Notes: a model not told the origin generated them from the letters alone. DNA of 12,472 bases from Candidatus Sumerlaeota bacterium (GCA_026398575.1 JAPLSP010000008.1:1-12472); one strand, 5' to 3'; shown: positions 1-6,145, counted from the first letter of the stretch. Translations and numbers: made by a program.

Positions 1-42
1 GGTCAGCTGCAGCAGGTAGTGCTCGGTGATTTGTTCCGTCAT
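1..42 (-). CDS. Partial 5' end of an unidentified gene
   Basis: An ATG at 42 reading leftwards gives 14 codons (MTEQITEHYLLQLT) that run open off the window edge. No clear Shine-Dalgarno sequence precedes it. It lies 86 bases downstream of the MNT gene on the same strand, with a Fur-box-like palindrome between them, so it may have its own regulated promoter. A HEPN (HepT-like) partner of the MNT protein would be a natural guess from position, but 14 residues are too few to name a family. Low certainty that this is the true start. Confidence 0.35.
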   Translation of the reverse strand, partial: MTEQITEHYLLQLT

Positions 43-95
43 GAGACGGACATTACATAAAGGCCTCACGTCACAATAGTTAAATTTTCGGGTTT

Positions 96-112
96 ATGAA
101 AATTATTTTCAT
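96..112. promoter_or_regulatory. Perfect 17-base AT-rich palindrome resembling a Fur box
   Basis: ATGAAAAT-T-ATTTTCAT is a perfect inverted repeat with 8-base arms around one central T. It matches the 7-1-7 Fur box pattern TGATAATnATTATCA at 12 of 14 arm positions. It sits about 54 bases upstream of the partial gene starting at 42 (minus strand) and just after the MNT gene, where an operator would be expected. An intrinsic terminator is less likely because no T-run follows on the minus strand. The regulator is inferred from motif shape only. Confidence 0.4.
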
Positions 113-128
113 CACCTACTTCAGGCGG

Positions 129-419
129 CTAAAGGCATACACCGACACGGACAAGTTCCTTTTCTTCTTTTAAATGCCGCGTAAAGAGATTGTCTTCATC
201 CAGATCAATCAAATCCAATGGCATTTGCAGCGCGTCGCGCGCGTCGCTCATGGCCCTGAAGAAGACCTTCGGCGGCAATCCAGAAACAGCCAGATCTACA
301 TCGGAGTCACTGCGCATGGTTCCTGTGGCCGCAGAGCCAAATAAATAGACCTCGTTTGCTCCAGCGGATTTTAGCGCCTGAGCTGCCAATGCAATGCGTC
401 TTTTTAGGTCGTCAGTCAT
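129..419 (-). CDS. MNT-type minimal nucleotidyltransferase (MntA-like)
   Basis: A 96-residue protein with the minimal nucleotidyltransferase signature: GS at residues 28-29, then SDVDL at 39-43, supplying two metal-binding aspartates (D40, D42). A third acidic position is likely at D69 or D72 in the LDLIDLDE stretch. Such domains usually act with HEPN partners; in the MntA/HepT toxin-antitoxin pair the MNT protein AMPylates and neutralises the HEPN RNase. No HEPN gene is visible beside it, unless the partial gene starting at 42 is one. I chose the ATG at 419, which begins just before the conserved core. A GTG at 440 would add seven acidic residues. It lies just downstream of the alpha-galactosidase on the same strand, with no obvious functional link. 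It could equally be an orphan MNT protein. Confidence 0.8.
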   Translation of the reverse strand: MTDDLKRRIALAAQALKSAGANEVYLFGSAATGTMRSDSDVDLAVSGLPPKVFFRAMSDARDALQMPLDLIDLDEDNLFTRHLKEEKELVRVGVCL

Positions 420-446
420 ACTAATTTCTTCTTCAATCACAGTTCA

Positions 447-2435
447 TCATCGGGCAACTTTGAGTTTGAATAGTGCCGCTCCATGCCGAGGGAGGGCAAC
501 CTCAAATTGATTCTCTATCTCACCCAAATCCTTCTGCCGCCAAAGATCGCGGACGCTCTGTTTGCCTTCCATTTTTAAATCAGACCACTTGACCATCGCT
601 TTGGCTTCGAGCTCGCCGCGGTTGAAGATGCCGACGGCTTTTGAGCCGTCTTCCATGTCTTTGGCCCAGACTTCGATGTCGTCGTTTTGTGAGATGCGCG
701 CGGCCTGCTTGCCCAACGGGTCTTGATTTACCTCCAAGACTTCATCATTGGTCAGGAGGTTGAGCGTGAAGTCGTCGAGTTGCGCCATGTCGCAGCCGAT
801 CAGCAGCGGCGAACAGAGCAGACACCACAGCGAGATGTGCGTGTATTGCTCGCTTGGCGTCAGCTTGGTCGGATGTGGATCGCCCCAGCCGACCTTGCCG
901 ACGACAAGCATGTCGGGATCGTTCCAGTGTCCGGGGCCGGCCCATTTTTCCTTGCCCGCCTGCGCGAAGCCGATGCCCGCCATGCTTTCCCAGCTGTCGG
1001 TGATGTCGCCGGTGGTGCGCCAGCAATTGCCGCCGATCTTGTCGCCCCATTCCCAAACGCCGCCCATGCCGTATTGGCAAAGGCTATAGACGATGTCGCG
1101 GTTGACCTTGTCCAGCGCGGCGCGCATCACCTGATAGGGCTTCTGGTATTCATCGAGATCGTTGCTGGCCTTGACCTGATCATAAGAGCACCAGTCGTAT
1201 TTGATGTAGTCGAATCCCCATTCGCCCAGCCGCTGGGCGTCTTTATCCTCGAACTTGTAGGACGCGGTGAATCCGGCGCAGGTCAGCGGGCCGGGCGAGG
1301 AATAGATGCCCGCCTTCAGGCCTTTCGAGTGGATGTAGTCGCACATCGCTTTCATGTCGGGGAATTTCTTGTTGGTAAGGATCATGCCGTTCGCATCGCG
1401 CGGCTGGCCGCCCAGGTTAGGGTCGTTCGGCTTGATGGACCAGCAGTCGTCAAGGTTGATATAGGTCCAGCCGTGATTGACGAGGCCGCTGGCCACCATC
1501 GCATCCGCGGCCGAGCGCACTTTTGCGTCATCCACCGCGCCGGCAAAGCAATTCCAGCTGTTCCATCCCAGCGGCGGCGTCAAAGCGATCTTATCTCCGC
1601 AGACGATTTTGAATTTGAGCGTTGCTTCGCCAAGGGCGTTCTTTGCGTGCAGCGTGACGGTATGCTCGCCTTTCTCCTTCAGCGCGCCGGTGATGCGGCC
1701 CGTTTTGGCGTCGAGCGCAAGCCCTTGCGGCAGGCCGTTGGCGGCGAATTCCATCGGGCGGTCGCCCGTGACGGGGATGGCATAGAGGAAGGGCGCGCCG
1801 GGCCGCACGCCGAAAACGCGCGCGCCGTTGATGCGCGACTTGGGCGAAGGTTTGGGTGTCAGGATATAGGGCTCTTCGCGCGGCGCATCCATGGCGACGG
1901 GGCGCTTGGCGCCTTCGGCTAGAATGAACTTTGCCTCGGCCCAGTCGGCGTGATCCGAATCAATGCCGTCGCCACCATCCGCCACCAGCAGGATCAATGT
2001 CTGAACGCCCTTCAAATCCACTTCCACTTTTTTGGGTTCCGTTTTGCCCTTCATGATGCCGCTTTTCCAAAGCGCTTTGCCGTCGCCGATGAGGCGGAAT
2101 TCCACGCTGGCCGCGCTGTTCTTTTTCTCCTCATCCACTCCAACGACCGCTGAAAATTTCTCCGCGCCCCCGCCGAGATTGAGAATCAGTGTGCTGGCCG
2201 CGTGTGTGCCGACGCCGCGTTCGTATTTCTGTCCGCCGAGAGTGATCGGATTGCCATCCACGGATTTATTGATCTGCGGCTTTTCCCAGCCTTGATGCAT
2301 TTTAGAGAGGTCGAGTTCCGTCAGCCAGACCGTTTCAGCCGCTCGTCCAAGCAATGGCATGGCCATTAGGACAAGTAAGGTCGTCAAGGGGAACGATCGA
2401 AAAATGGATTTCTTGAAATCTTCGATACCTTGCAT
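447..2435 (-). CDS. Secreted GH27 alpha-galactosidase with NPCBM and Ig-like domains
   Basis: A 662-residue exported glycosidase predicted to remove terminal alpha-galactose (or a related sugar) from oligo- and polysaccharides. Residues 1-33 look like a signal peptide (basic start, hydrophobic 16-29, cut near GRAA). Residues about 36-173 resemble an NPCBM carbohydrate-binding module (YERGVGTHA near 71-79). Residues about 205-280 resemble a putative Ig (He_PIG) domain (LPQGLALDAKTGRITG). The GH27 barrel starts at LTPPLGWNSWNCF (285-297). The nucleophile is D414 in KYDWC and the acid/base is D477 in RTTGDITDSW; GHWNDPDML (502-510) is also conserved. Residues about 578-662 form the usual C-terminal beta domain. 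A good Shine-Dalgarno (GGGAGG, complement of 2441-2446) supports the start. GH27 also includes alpha-N-acetylgalactosaminidases and isomaltodextranases, so the exact substrate is open. It appears to be transcribed alone or with the MNT gene. Confidence 0.9.
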   Translation of the reverse strand: MQGIEDFKKSIFRSFPLTTLLVLMAMPLLGRAAETVWLTELDLSKMHQGWEKPQINKSVDGNPITLGGQKYERGVGTHAASTLILNLGGGAEKFSAVVGVDEEKKNSAASVEFRLIGDGKALWKSGIMKGKTEPKKVEVDLKGVQTLILLVADGGDGIDSDHADWAEAKFILAEGAKRPVAMDAPREEPYILTPKPSPKSRINGARVFGVRPGAPFLYAIPVTGDRPMEFAANGLPQGLALDAKTGRITGALKEKGEHTVTLHAKNALGEATLKFKIVCGDKIALTPPLGWNSWNCFAGAVDDAKVRSAADAMVASGLVNHGWTYINLDDCWSIKPNDPNLGGQPRDANGMILTNKKFPDMKAMCDYIHSKGLKAGIYSSPGPLTCAGFTASYKFEDKDAQRLGEWGFDYIKYDWCSYDQVKASNDLDEYQKPYQVMRAALDKVNRDIVYSLCQYGMGGVWEWGDKIGGNCWRTTGDITDSWESMAGIGFAQAGKEKWAGPGHWNDPDMLVVGKVGWGDPHPTKLTPSEQYTHISLWCLLCSPLLIGCDMAQLDDFTLNLLTNDEVLEVNQDPLGKQAARISQNDDIEVWAKDMEDGSKAVGIFNRGELEAKAMVKWSDLKMEGKQSVRDLWRQKDLGEIENQFEVALPRHGAALFKLKVAR

Positions 2436-2559
2436 GTTTTCCTCCCGAATAGGCCAAAGCCGATTCTCTCTATCGAAACGAAAGAACCGGCCTCGGCATT
2501 TCTATGGATGCGGTGTTTGCAGAACGAAGCGTAGTGGCTCCTAGCCCAAGCCTATTTCA

Positions 2560-2721
2560 TCAAGAGGCCTTTTGCGCTACGGGATTACCGAGAATCTTTT
2601 TTGGAGAGTCGGAGCGCATCCTTCGCTCGAAGTTTTTCTTCCATCGCTCGTAATCGGCCTTGGGAAAGCGTTTCTCGTTATGTCCTCTGTCAATTACAAT
2701 GGCGCCATCTTTTCGAAACAT
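2560..2721 (-). CDS. Small basic protein downstream of the JAB gene, unknown function
   Basis: A 53-residue, strongly charged protein (MFRKDGAIVIDRGHNEKRF at the start, then a Lys/Arg-rich helix-like segment such as YERWKKNFERRMR). I do not recognise a family. The ATG at 2721 is preferred because AGGAGAA (complement of 2728-2734) sits 7 bases upstream. A TTG at 2745, immediately after the JAB gene's stop, would add eight residues but lacks this spacing. The tight coupling with the preceding 185-residue JAB-domain gene suggests the two proteins work together, for example as enzyme and small partner or toxin and antitoxin. That is inference from layout. No hydrophobic segment, cysteine or known DNA-binding motif is visible. 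Confidence 0.6.
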   Translation of the reverse strand: MFRKDGAIVIDRGHNEKRFPKADYERWKKNFERRMRSDSPKKILGNPVAQKAS

Positions 2722-2745
2722 CGCAATTTCTCCTAGTTTTCTCAA

Positions 2746-3303
2746 TCAATAAAGACGCTTTCGATGGTACTCGAATCCATGTTTTACAGCAAGCCTTTTA
2801 ACCGCTTCATGGTCCCAAATTGCGACGAACGCCTGCTCCGAGACTCTCTTGTAATAGATGTCCTCGTAGAAGGCTTCCTTCACCTTCCTGCTTTCGGTTC
2901 GGAAATCCACCAAAACCTTTTGCGCAAATCTGATCTGATCTATGGGATCTTCACTCCATCCTGAAGAGGGGCGTATAACGACATGACGATAGCTTTGACC
3001 AAGAGAATTTCTTCCAGATACAATAAGCTTCTGAAGGTTGGTACTGATTGCAAGGGCCAGGTCTTCACCGGAAAAGCCTTTTCCACTTGGATGGTTATGA
3101 AACAGGATAGCGTTGTTCATTAATCGCTGTTCTTCTCTGAAAAAAACGACCTCCAGCCGAGAGCCCTTCTTATCGGGAAACACCAACCTACCATCATCAC
3201 GCATGACACGCGCATATTCTACCGGCTGACCGATATAGGCTCTCTCTGCATCTTCTATTGCCGCTTCCACGTCCGGCCATTTTATCAGCGGTTCGTGTTC
3301 CAT
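2746..3303 (-). CDS. JAB/MPN (RadC-like) metallopeptidase-fold protein
   Basis: A 185-residue protein whose middle carries a JAB/JAMM zinc motif: H69-N-H71-P-S-G, then S78-G-E-D81. The order HxHP...S..D matches the family. The run between P72 and S78 is one residue shorter than the HNHPSGDPTPSRED of RadC and looks more like the phage-type and toxin-type JAB domains (FHNHPSG..FS..D). The N-terminal region (about 10-65) would form the first half of the fold. The C-terminal 60 residues are charged (RTESRKVKEAFYEDIYY) and unassigned. A Shine-Dalgarno (GAGGG, 7-8 bases upstream) supports the ATG. It forms a two-gene unit with the 53-residue gene that follows. JAB proteins typically cleave isopeptide or peptide bonds, but the substrate here is unknown. 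Base composition is lower in GC than in rtcA. Confidence 0.75.
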   Translation of the reverse strand: MEHEPLIKWPDVEAAIEDAERAYIGQPVEYARVMRDDGRLVFPDKKGSRLEVVFFREEQRLMNNAILFHNHPSGKGFSGEDLALAISTNLQKLIVSGRNSLGQSYRHVVIRPSSGWSEDPIDQIRFAQKVLVDFRTESRKVKEAFYEDIYYKRVSEQAFVAIWDHEAVKRLAVKHGFEYHRKRLY

Positions 3304-3327
3304 AATTGATCCCTCGCGAGCAGACAG

Positions 3328-4377
3328 CTACTTGATCATAAGGGTTTCCTTCAGAGAGGTTTGAACCTCAATTTCATGGATTTTCTCTTCGTGGCGCGAA
3401 ACCAGTATTCGCACATCCAGAAACCGCTGAATCGCTTCGATATTGGTCAGCGTATGGAGCGTCGGTTTCAGCGTGCGGAATTTGCCGCTTCCGGCCAGCG
3501 CCAGCGGAATCAGCAGCTGATCGGCCAGATGCGGGCCGACGGGCGCGCCGGAGTTCAGGTATTCTTCGGCTTCCTCGGCGACTTGGGCTGCCACGCGCTC
3601 GGCTGGGACGCCTTTCTCGCCGAATCCTGTGAAGACTTCCGTCAGAGCTTCGCTTTCGATCTCGATCATCACGGCGTTGCCCGGCCCGTGCGCATTGCGG
3701 ATGGCTTCAACAGCGCAGCAATCGGACGGCCATTCGAGGCGCTGCTGGATTGTTTTCACTTCCCGCTCGCCAATGGATTCCGGCAGGCGCGAGACCAGGG
3801 CGCGGATTCGACGGCGCTTGATTGGGCCGCGCTCGAGAATATTCAGAGGTTCGAGGCGCTGGGTGGGCTGGATCGAAACGCGCAGGAGTCCACCTCCCGC
3901 GGGATAAAAGCCGTGCCGTTCGAGCCGAAGGGATACGTGTGCGCCCATTCGATGGAGCAGCGGCAGGAAGGTTTTTGCGAGGAAATCGAACGGCGGCGCC
4001 ATCGGGTTGTGCGTGCCGCCTTCGAGGATGATTTCAGAAGCGCCTTCGCCCTGGATGAGCAGCGGCGGCAGGATTGTCTGGAGGACCAGCGTGCAACTGC
4101 CTGCCGTCCCGATGCTGAAACGATAATGGCCGCTGCGAATGGCGCCCGGCTCGAAGCGCAAATCCTGCGAGCCGATCTCGGCGCCGCGCATCGCCGCTCC
4201 GCCGATCTGCGCCGCGGCCTGGACCGCCGTCAGGTGCTGGCGCCGCAGGCCGGGCTTTTCGCGACGTGCGCGAATGTTATAAATACGGAACGGCGTGCCC
4301 GTCACCAGCGCCAGCGCCAGCGACGTGCGCAGTATCTGCCCGCCCCCTTCGCCTTGCGAGCCGTCTATTTCAATCAT
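3328..4377 (-). CDS. rtcA: RNA 3'-terminal phosphate cyclase RtcA
   Basis: A 349-residue enzyme, normal for the family, that uses ATP to convert RNA 3'-phosphate ends to 2',3'-cyclic phosphates in the cytoplasm. Visible family features are the N-terminal GSQGEGGGQILRTSLALA (6-23), EKPGLRRQHL (40-49), GTAGSCTLVLQT (90-101), the GFYPAGGGLLRV signature (156-167) matching RGxxPxGGGxV, and H308 in TLHTLTNIEAI, the expected AMP-accepting histidine. HLADQLLIPLALAG (283-296) is also typical. No rtcB ligase or rtcR regulator is visible in the window, so its usual repair partner, if any, lies elsewhere. The start has only weak Shine-Dalgarno support (AGAAAG about 14 bases upstream) and overlaps the end of a 32-codon ORF by eight bases, which may couple their translation. 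Its GC content is higher than that of the cassettes on either side. Confidence 0.95.
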   Translation of the reverse strand: MIEIDGSQGEGGGQILRTSLALALVTGTPFRIYNIRARREKPGLRRQHLTAVQAAAQIGGAAMRGAEIGSQDLRFEPGAIRSGHYRFSIGTAGSCTLVLQTILPPLLIQGEGASEIILEGGTHNPMAPPFDFLAKTFLPLLHRMGAHVSLRLERHGFYPAGGGLLRVSIQPTQRLEPLNILERGPIKRRRIRALVSRLPESIGEREVKTIQQRLEWPSDCCAVEAIRNAHGPGNAVMIEIESEALTEVFTGFGEKGVPAERVAAQVAEEAEEYLNSGAPVGPHLADQLLIPLALAGSGKFRTLKPTLHTLTNIEAIQRFLDVRILVSRHEEKIHEIEVQTSLKETLMIK

Positions 4378-4468
4378 GCATTAAAAATCTTTCTAGCTTA
4401 GAAATTGGTTCGCTGTCATCACTCTGAGTCAACAACTTCTGGGTTTGCTCAATCAATGCGAAGGCCAT
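4370..4468 (-). CDS. Possible 32-codon ORF overlapping the rtcA start
   Basis: An ATG at 4468 opens 32 codons starting MAFALIEQTQKLL and ending LERFLMHD, with a TGA that overlaps the rtcA start region by eight bases. The composition is protein-like (amphipathic, with SDDSEPISKLERF). An in-frame TAA lies two codons upstream, so it cannot extend. No Shine-Dalgarno sequence at useful spacing precedes it, but a plausible promoter puts the transcript start only a few bases upstream, which would make it nearly leaderless. It could be a translational-coupling leader for rtcA, a degraded gene end, or chance. I do not recognise the sequence. Confidence 0.3.
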   Translation of the reverse strand: MAFALIEQTQKLLTQSDDSEPISKLERFLMHD

Positions 4469-4477
4469 ACCTTAGAA

Positions 4478-4506
4478 GTTATATAATAAACTCATTGAGC
4501 TGGAAA
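4478..4506 (-). promoter_or_regulatory. Candidate sigma-70 promoter for rtcA
   Basis: On the minus strand TTTCCA (complement of 4501-4506) and TATAAC (complement of 4478-4483) are separated by exactly 17 bases. They match the -35 and -10 consensus at 4/6 and 5/6. Transcription would begin near 4471, just before the 32-codon ORF and about 94 bases before rtcA. The remaining gap up to 4634 shows no further gene-like or terminator-like structure. Confidence 0.4.
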
Positions 4507-4634
4507 CGGTGAAATCTCCACTCCCTGCGCAAGGTCGCCAGACGCTGCCTTACGGACTGAATAACTGTTTAATGTGTGTCGGCCACGCGCTGGAAATCAG
4601 GCAATGGGTGGGATATGGAGCTTAGCTGCCAGCA

Positions 4635-4937
4635 TTATGAAGCTATACCGAGACGCTCTGCTTCTGCAGTGGTAAGGCCCATAGTAATTGTGATTTTGAG
4701 CACATCGCTAGGTCTCACTTGTTCATATGCATCCATTATTATCTGCCCACGCTCCAACGGTTCTACGTCATGCCAGTCATCCCAAATCACTGTAACATGA
4801 AAGTAACCGCCGGGTTGGTAGTCTTCGATGATCCGTGGATAGTCGGACGTGTTATTGTTTAGTTCATTGACAAGCCTATTGACATACTCACAATGACAAT
4901 CCGACGTTGCCATTAAACGATTTTGTGTTAGAGACAT
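4635..4937 (-). CDS. Conserved-looking 100-residue partner of the HEPN-like gene
   Basis: A 100-residue soluble protein of unknown function. Residues about 46-70 (FHVTVIWDDWHDVEPLERGQ, then IIMDAYE) form a beta strand followed by an acidic loop and helix. The C-terminus reads ITITMGLTTAEAERLGI. I have the impression of a family of small proteins with the pattern HVxVIWDxW...ER..II.DAYE...GLT..EA, but cannot name it. Its start lies three bases after the stop of the preceding HEPN-like gene, and its Shine-Dalgarno (CGGAG) sits inside that gene's last codons, so the two are almost certainly co-transcribed and translationally coupled. The pairing of a HEPN-like protein with a small partner recalls toxin-antitoxin or effector/regulator modules, but nothing in the sequence proves that. 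Confidence 0.65.
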   Translation of the reverse strand: MSLTQNRLMATSDCHCEYVNRLVNELNNNTSDYPRIIEDYQPGGYFHVTVIWDDWHDVEPLERGQIIMDAYEQVRPSDVLKITITMGLTTAEAERLGIAS

Positions 4938-4940
4938 TGG

Positions 4941-5432
4941 CTAACTCCGTAGCAAAGTGTAGTTTGCGCGAAGCCATCGCACATTCTTTAGGACTTCCTG
5001 TAATTCAGCCTTGGTAGCTGCGCTATGGCGATATCTGAGCGTTTCCTCCCAATGGTTTGCAATACTCAACACATGACTTTTCACTATCCCGGCAAATGCC
5101 GGATCAAAATGCTTGTTGCGAATTCCTAATTCATCAAGCAGTACATCCACCAGGCTAGTTATATTGTGAAGATTCCTCCCTTTCCAAGAGGCGTGTCTTT
5201 TGATTTTGTCTAAATTAAGTCTAGCGCTATCTTTAAATCCTATTGCTCGAAAAAATGCCGCCTTCAGGATCATCTCGGCCACGTACCCCAGCATATATAT
5301 AGCGCCTAGTTCTCTATTCCCTCGGCATAATGCCAAGCTTAATCCATCCCAATATCTCTCAGTGGCTGCCGTCTGCATACTTAACCATGTCTCGTCCGGC
5401 TCGATGCTATTCACTCGCGAAAGGAGACCCAT
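4941..5432 (-). CDS. HEPN-like helical protein, first gene of a two-gene cassette
   Basis: A 163-residue, mostly helical protein. TERYWDGLSLAL (24-35), LGAIYMLGYVAEMILKAAF (42-60) and the C-terminal KAELQEVLKNVRWLRANY (141-158) resemble the helical bundle of HEPN-domain proteins, where a Y(x)AExxLKA segment is common. The canonical catalytic Rx4-6H motif of HEPN RNases is not evident: RNLH at 86-89 and RNKH at 105-108 have the wrong spacing. It may therefore be a non-catalytic or divergent member. The ATG at 5432 has GGGAG 12 bases upstream, a rather long gap. It is the first gene of a leftward pair with the 100-residue gene and is transcribed divergently from rpmB. GC content is low compared with the core genes. 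The family assignment is by pattern, not by alignment. Confidence 0.6.
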   Translation of the reverse strand: MGLLSRVNSIEPDETWLSMQTAATERYWDGLSLALCRGNRELGAIYMLGYVAEMILKAAFFRAIGFKDSARLNLDKIKRHASWKGRNLHNITSLVDVLLDELGIRNKHFDPAFAGIVKSHVLSIANHWEETLRYRHSAATKAELQEVLKNVRWLRANYTLLRS

Positions 5433-5455
5433 TGTTATTCAATTCTCCCATCAGC

Positions 5456-5483
5456 AATATAACACGCATTCAAAAACGGACAA
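5456..5483 (-). promoter_or_regulatory. Candidate promoter for the HEPN-like cassette
   Basis: On the minus strand TTGTCC (complement of 5478-5483) and TATATT (complement of 5456-5461) are 16 bases apart, matching the consensus at 4/6 and 5/6. Transcription would start near 5449, leaving a very short leader that begins at the GGGAG ribosome-binding site. The region is strikingly AT-rich (21 G+C in the 60 bases 5461-5520 by hand count). Confidence 0.35.
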
Positions 5484-5586
5484 TAAGTCTATAAATTTGC
5501 GTACGTCAAGCAGAACTTTTGATGATTCAAGGCAAGGTATGGGACCTTCTGACCTGACCCAGTTTGCTTTTTTCCGCATTAAAGGT

Positions 5587-5615
5587 TTGACAAGCCGGGG
5601 CGTTGTCTAATAAAA
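5587..5615 (+). promoter_or_regulatory. Candidate sigma-70 promoter for rpmB
   Basis: A perfect TTGACA (5587-5592) is followed by the AT-rich run TAATAAAA. The -10 could be TAATAA at 5608-5613 (15-base spacer) or ATAAAA at 5610-5615 (17-base spacer). Transcription would start near 5620, giving an rpmB leader of about 110 bases. It is the only perfect -35 hexamer I found placed correctly upstream of a gene in this window, as expected for a ribosomal protein. Confidence 0.5.
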
Positions 5616-5623
5616 ATCTTCCC

Positions 5624-5678
5624 CCTTTGCGCTGAGCAAGGAAGACGCACGTATTTGCCTGAGGTAAATGTTTCAGGC
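5624..5678 (+). promoter_or_regulatory. Two small hairpins in the rpmB leader
   Basis: Hairpin one pairs CCTTTGC (5624-5630) with GCAAGG (5636-5641) through a five-base loop and one bulged T. Hairpin two pairs GCCTGA (5657-5662) with TCAGGC (5673-5678) through a ten-base loop. Both lie between the candidate promoter and the rpmB start and do not block the ribosome-binding site. They could be an autoregulatory leader, as many ribosomal-protein genes have, or chance folding. Confidence 0.25.
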
Positions 5679-5731
5679 TGGCGCGAAGGGAAATGAGCAC
5701 GCAGGTTTTTTCAGGGAAAGGAACCAAGATC

Positions 5732-5932
5732 ATGCCGAAATGCGATATATGCGGCAAAGAACCTCACGTCGGCAATACCGTCAGCCATGCCAATAACCGG
5801 AACAAGCGGCGCTTCAAACCGAATCTGCAACGCCAGAAGGCCCTTGTGAAAGGGACGGTGACGCATATTCGCGTTTGCACGCGCTGTATTCGCGCGGGTA
5901 AAGTCACCCGGCCGTCGGTTGCCGCGGAATAG
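5732..5932 (+). CDS. rpmB: 50S ribosomal protein L28 (zinc-binding form)
   Basis: A 66-residue L28 of the large ribosomal subunit. It starts [20 protein letters not shown], continues with the basic [15 protein letters not shown] core, and ends with a second cysteine pair ([11 protein letters not shown]). The CxxC pairs at 4/7 and near 50/53 form the zinc ribbon of the C+ L28 type, so this copy should need zinc. The ATG at 5732 is chosen because family members begin at this point. An in-frame ATG at 5693 would add 13 unrelated residues. AAAGGAA nine bases upstream is the ribosome-binding site. It stands alone between the divergent HEPN-like cassette and murJ, with its own promoter. No strong terminator follows; only a weak CCGC/GCGG stem spans the stop. 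Confidence 0.95.
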   Translation: MPKCDICGKEPHVGNTVSHANNRNKRRFKPNLQRQKALVKGTVTHIRVCTRCIRAGKVTRPSVAAE

Positions 5933-5957
5933 CGGTGGGCGCGTTTTCCTGAGCTGC

Positions 5958-5998
5958 TATGGGACCTATAGGACCCAGGGGACTTATGGGATACAGGG
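5958..5998. repeat. 9-base tandem repeat downstream of rpmB
   Basis: Four and a half degenerate copies of a nine-base unit lie end to end: TATGGGACC, TATAGGACC, CAGGGGACT, TATGGGATA, then CAGGG. The array is non-coding, between rpmB and murJ, and is one of several short tandem repeat families in the window. The rest of the gap (5999-6110) shows only T-rich sequence with no clear promoter. Confidence 0.7.
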
Positions 5999-6111
5999 CG
6001 AGAGGCAAAGGCTCGGGCGCGGCGGCTGGTGTTGAGTGATTGAGCGCAGCAAGATTGCTTCAGTTTGTTTATTCCCCTTCTGTATTCCCGATTTTTCTCT
6101 CGTTTTTAGTG

Positions 6112-6128
6112 GCCCCGGTTCCGGGGGC
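6112..6128. other. GC-rich hairpin just upstream of murJ
   Basis: GCCCCGG at 6112-6118 can pair with the following CCGGGGGC through a tiny loop and one bulged G. It ends 17 bases before the murJ ATG, about where a ribosome-binding site would sit, and none is visible there. T-runs lie before it rather than after it, so it is not a normal rho-independent terminator on either strand. It may modulate murJ translation; that is a guess. Confidence 0.35.
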
Positions 6129-6145
6129 TCCGTTATCTTCCTTGC

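Noticed and set aside
139..155. ACACCGACACGGACA word similar to the 10-base repeat near 7751-7770
   Set aside because: It lies inside the coding end of the MNT gene and is a single copy; probably coincidence.
723..1922. Long open frame on the plus strand opposite the alpha-galactosidase
   Set aside because: It is antisense to a clear GH27 gene in GC-rich DNA; its translation has no recognisable motif and is rich in the Arg/Ala/Asp bias typical of shadow frames.
3361..4401. Plus-strand open frame opposite rtcA
   Set aside because: It covers the same bases as an intact, full-length RtcA; composition is biased and no family features are present.
4482..4487. Perfect TATAAT on the plus strand
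   Set aside because: No matching -35 lies upstream and no plus-strand gene follows; it coincides with the minus-strand promoter region of rtcA.
5536..5563. GACCTTCTGACCTGACCC-like words resembling ends of REP-type elements
   Set aside because: Only one imperfect copy, no stable hairpin and no transposase nearby; not enough to call an element.
5527..5757. Minus-strand 76-codon frame across the rpmB leader
   Set aside because: It overlaps the rpmB promoter, leader and start, lacks a ribosome-binding site, and shows no family resemblance.
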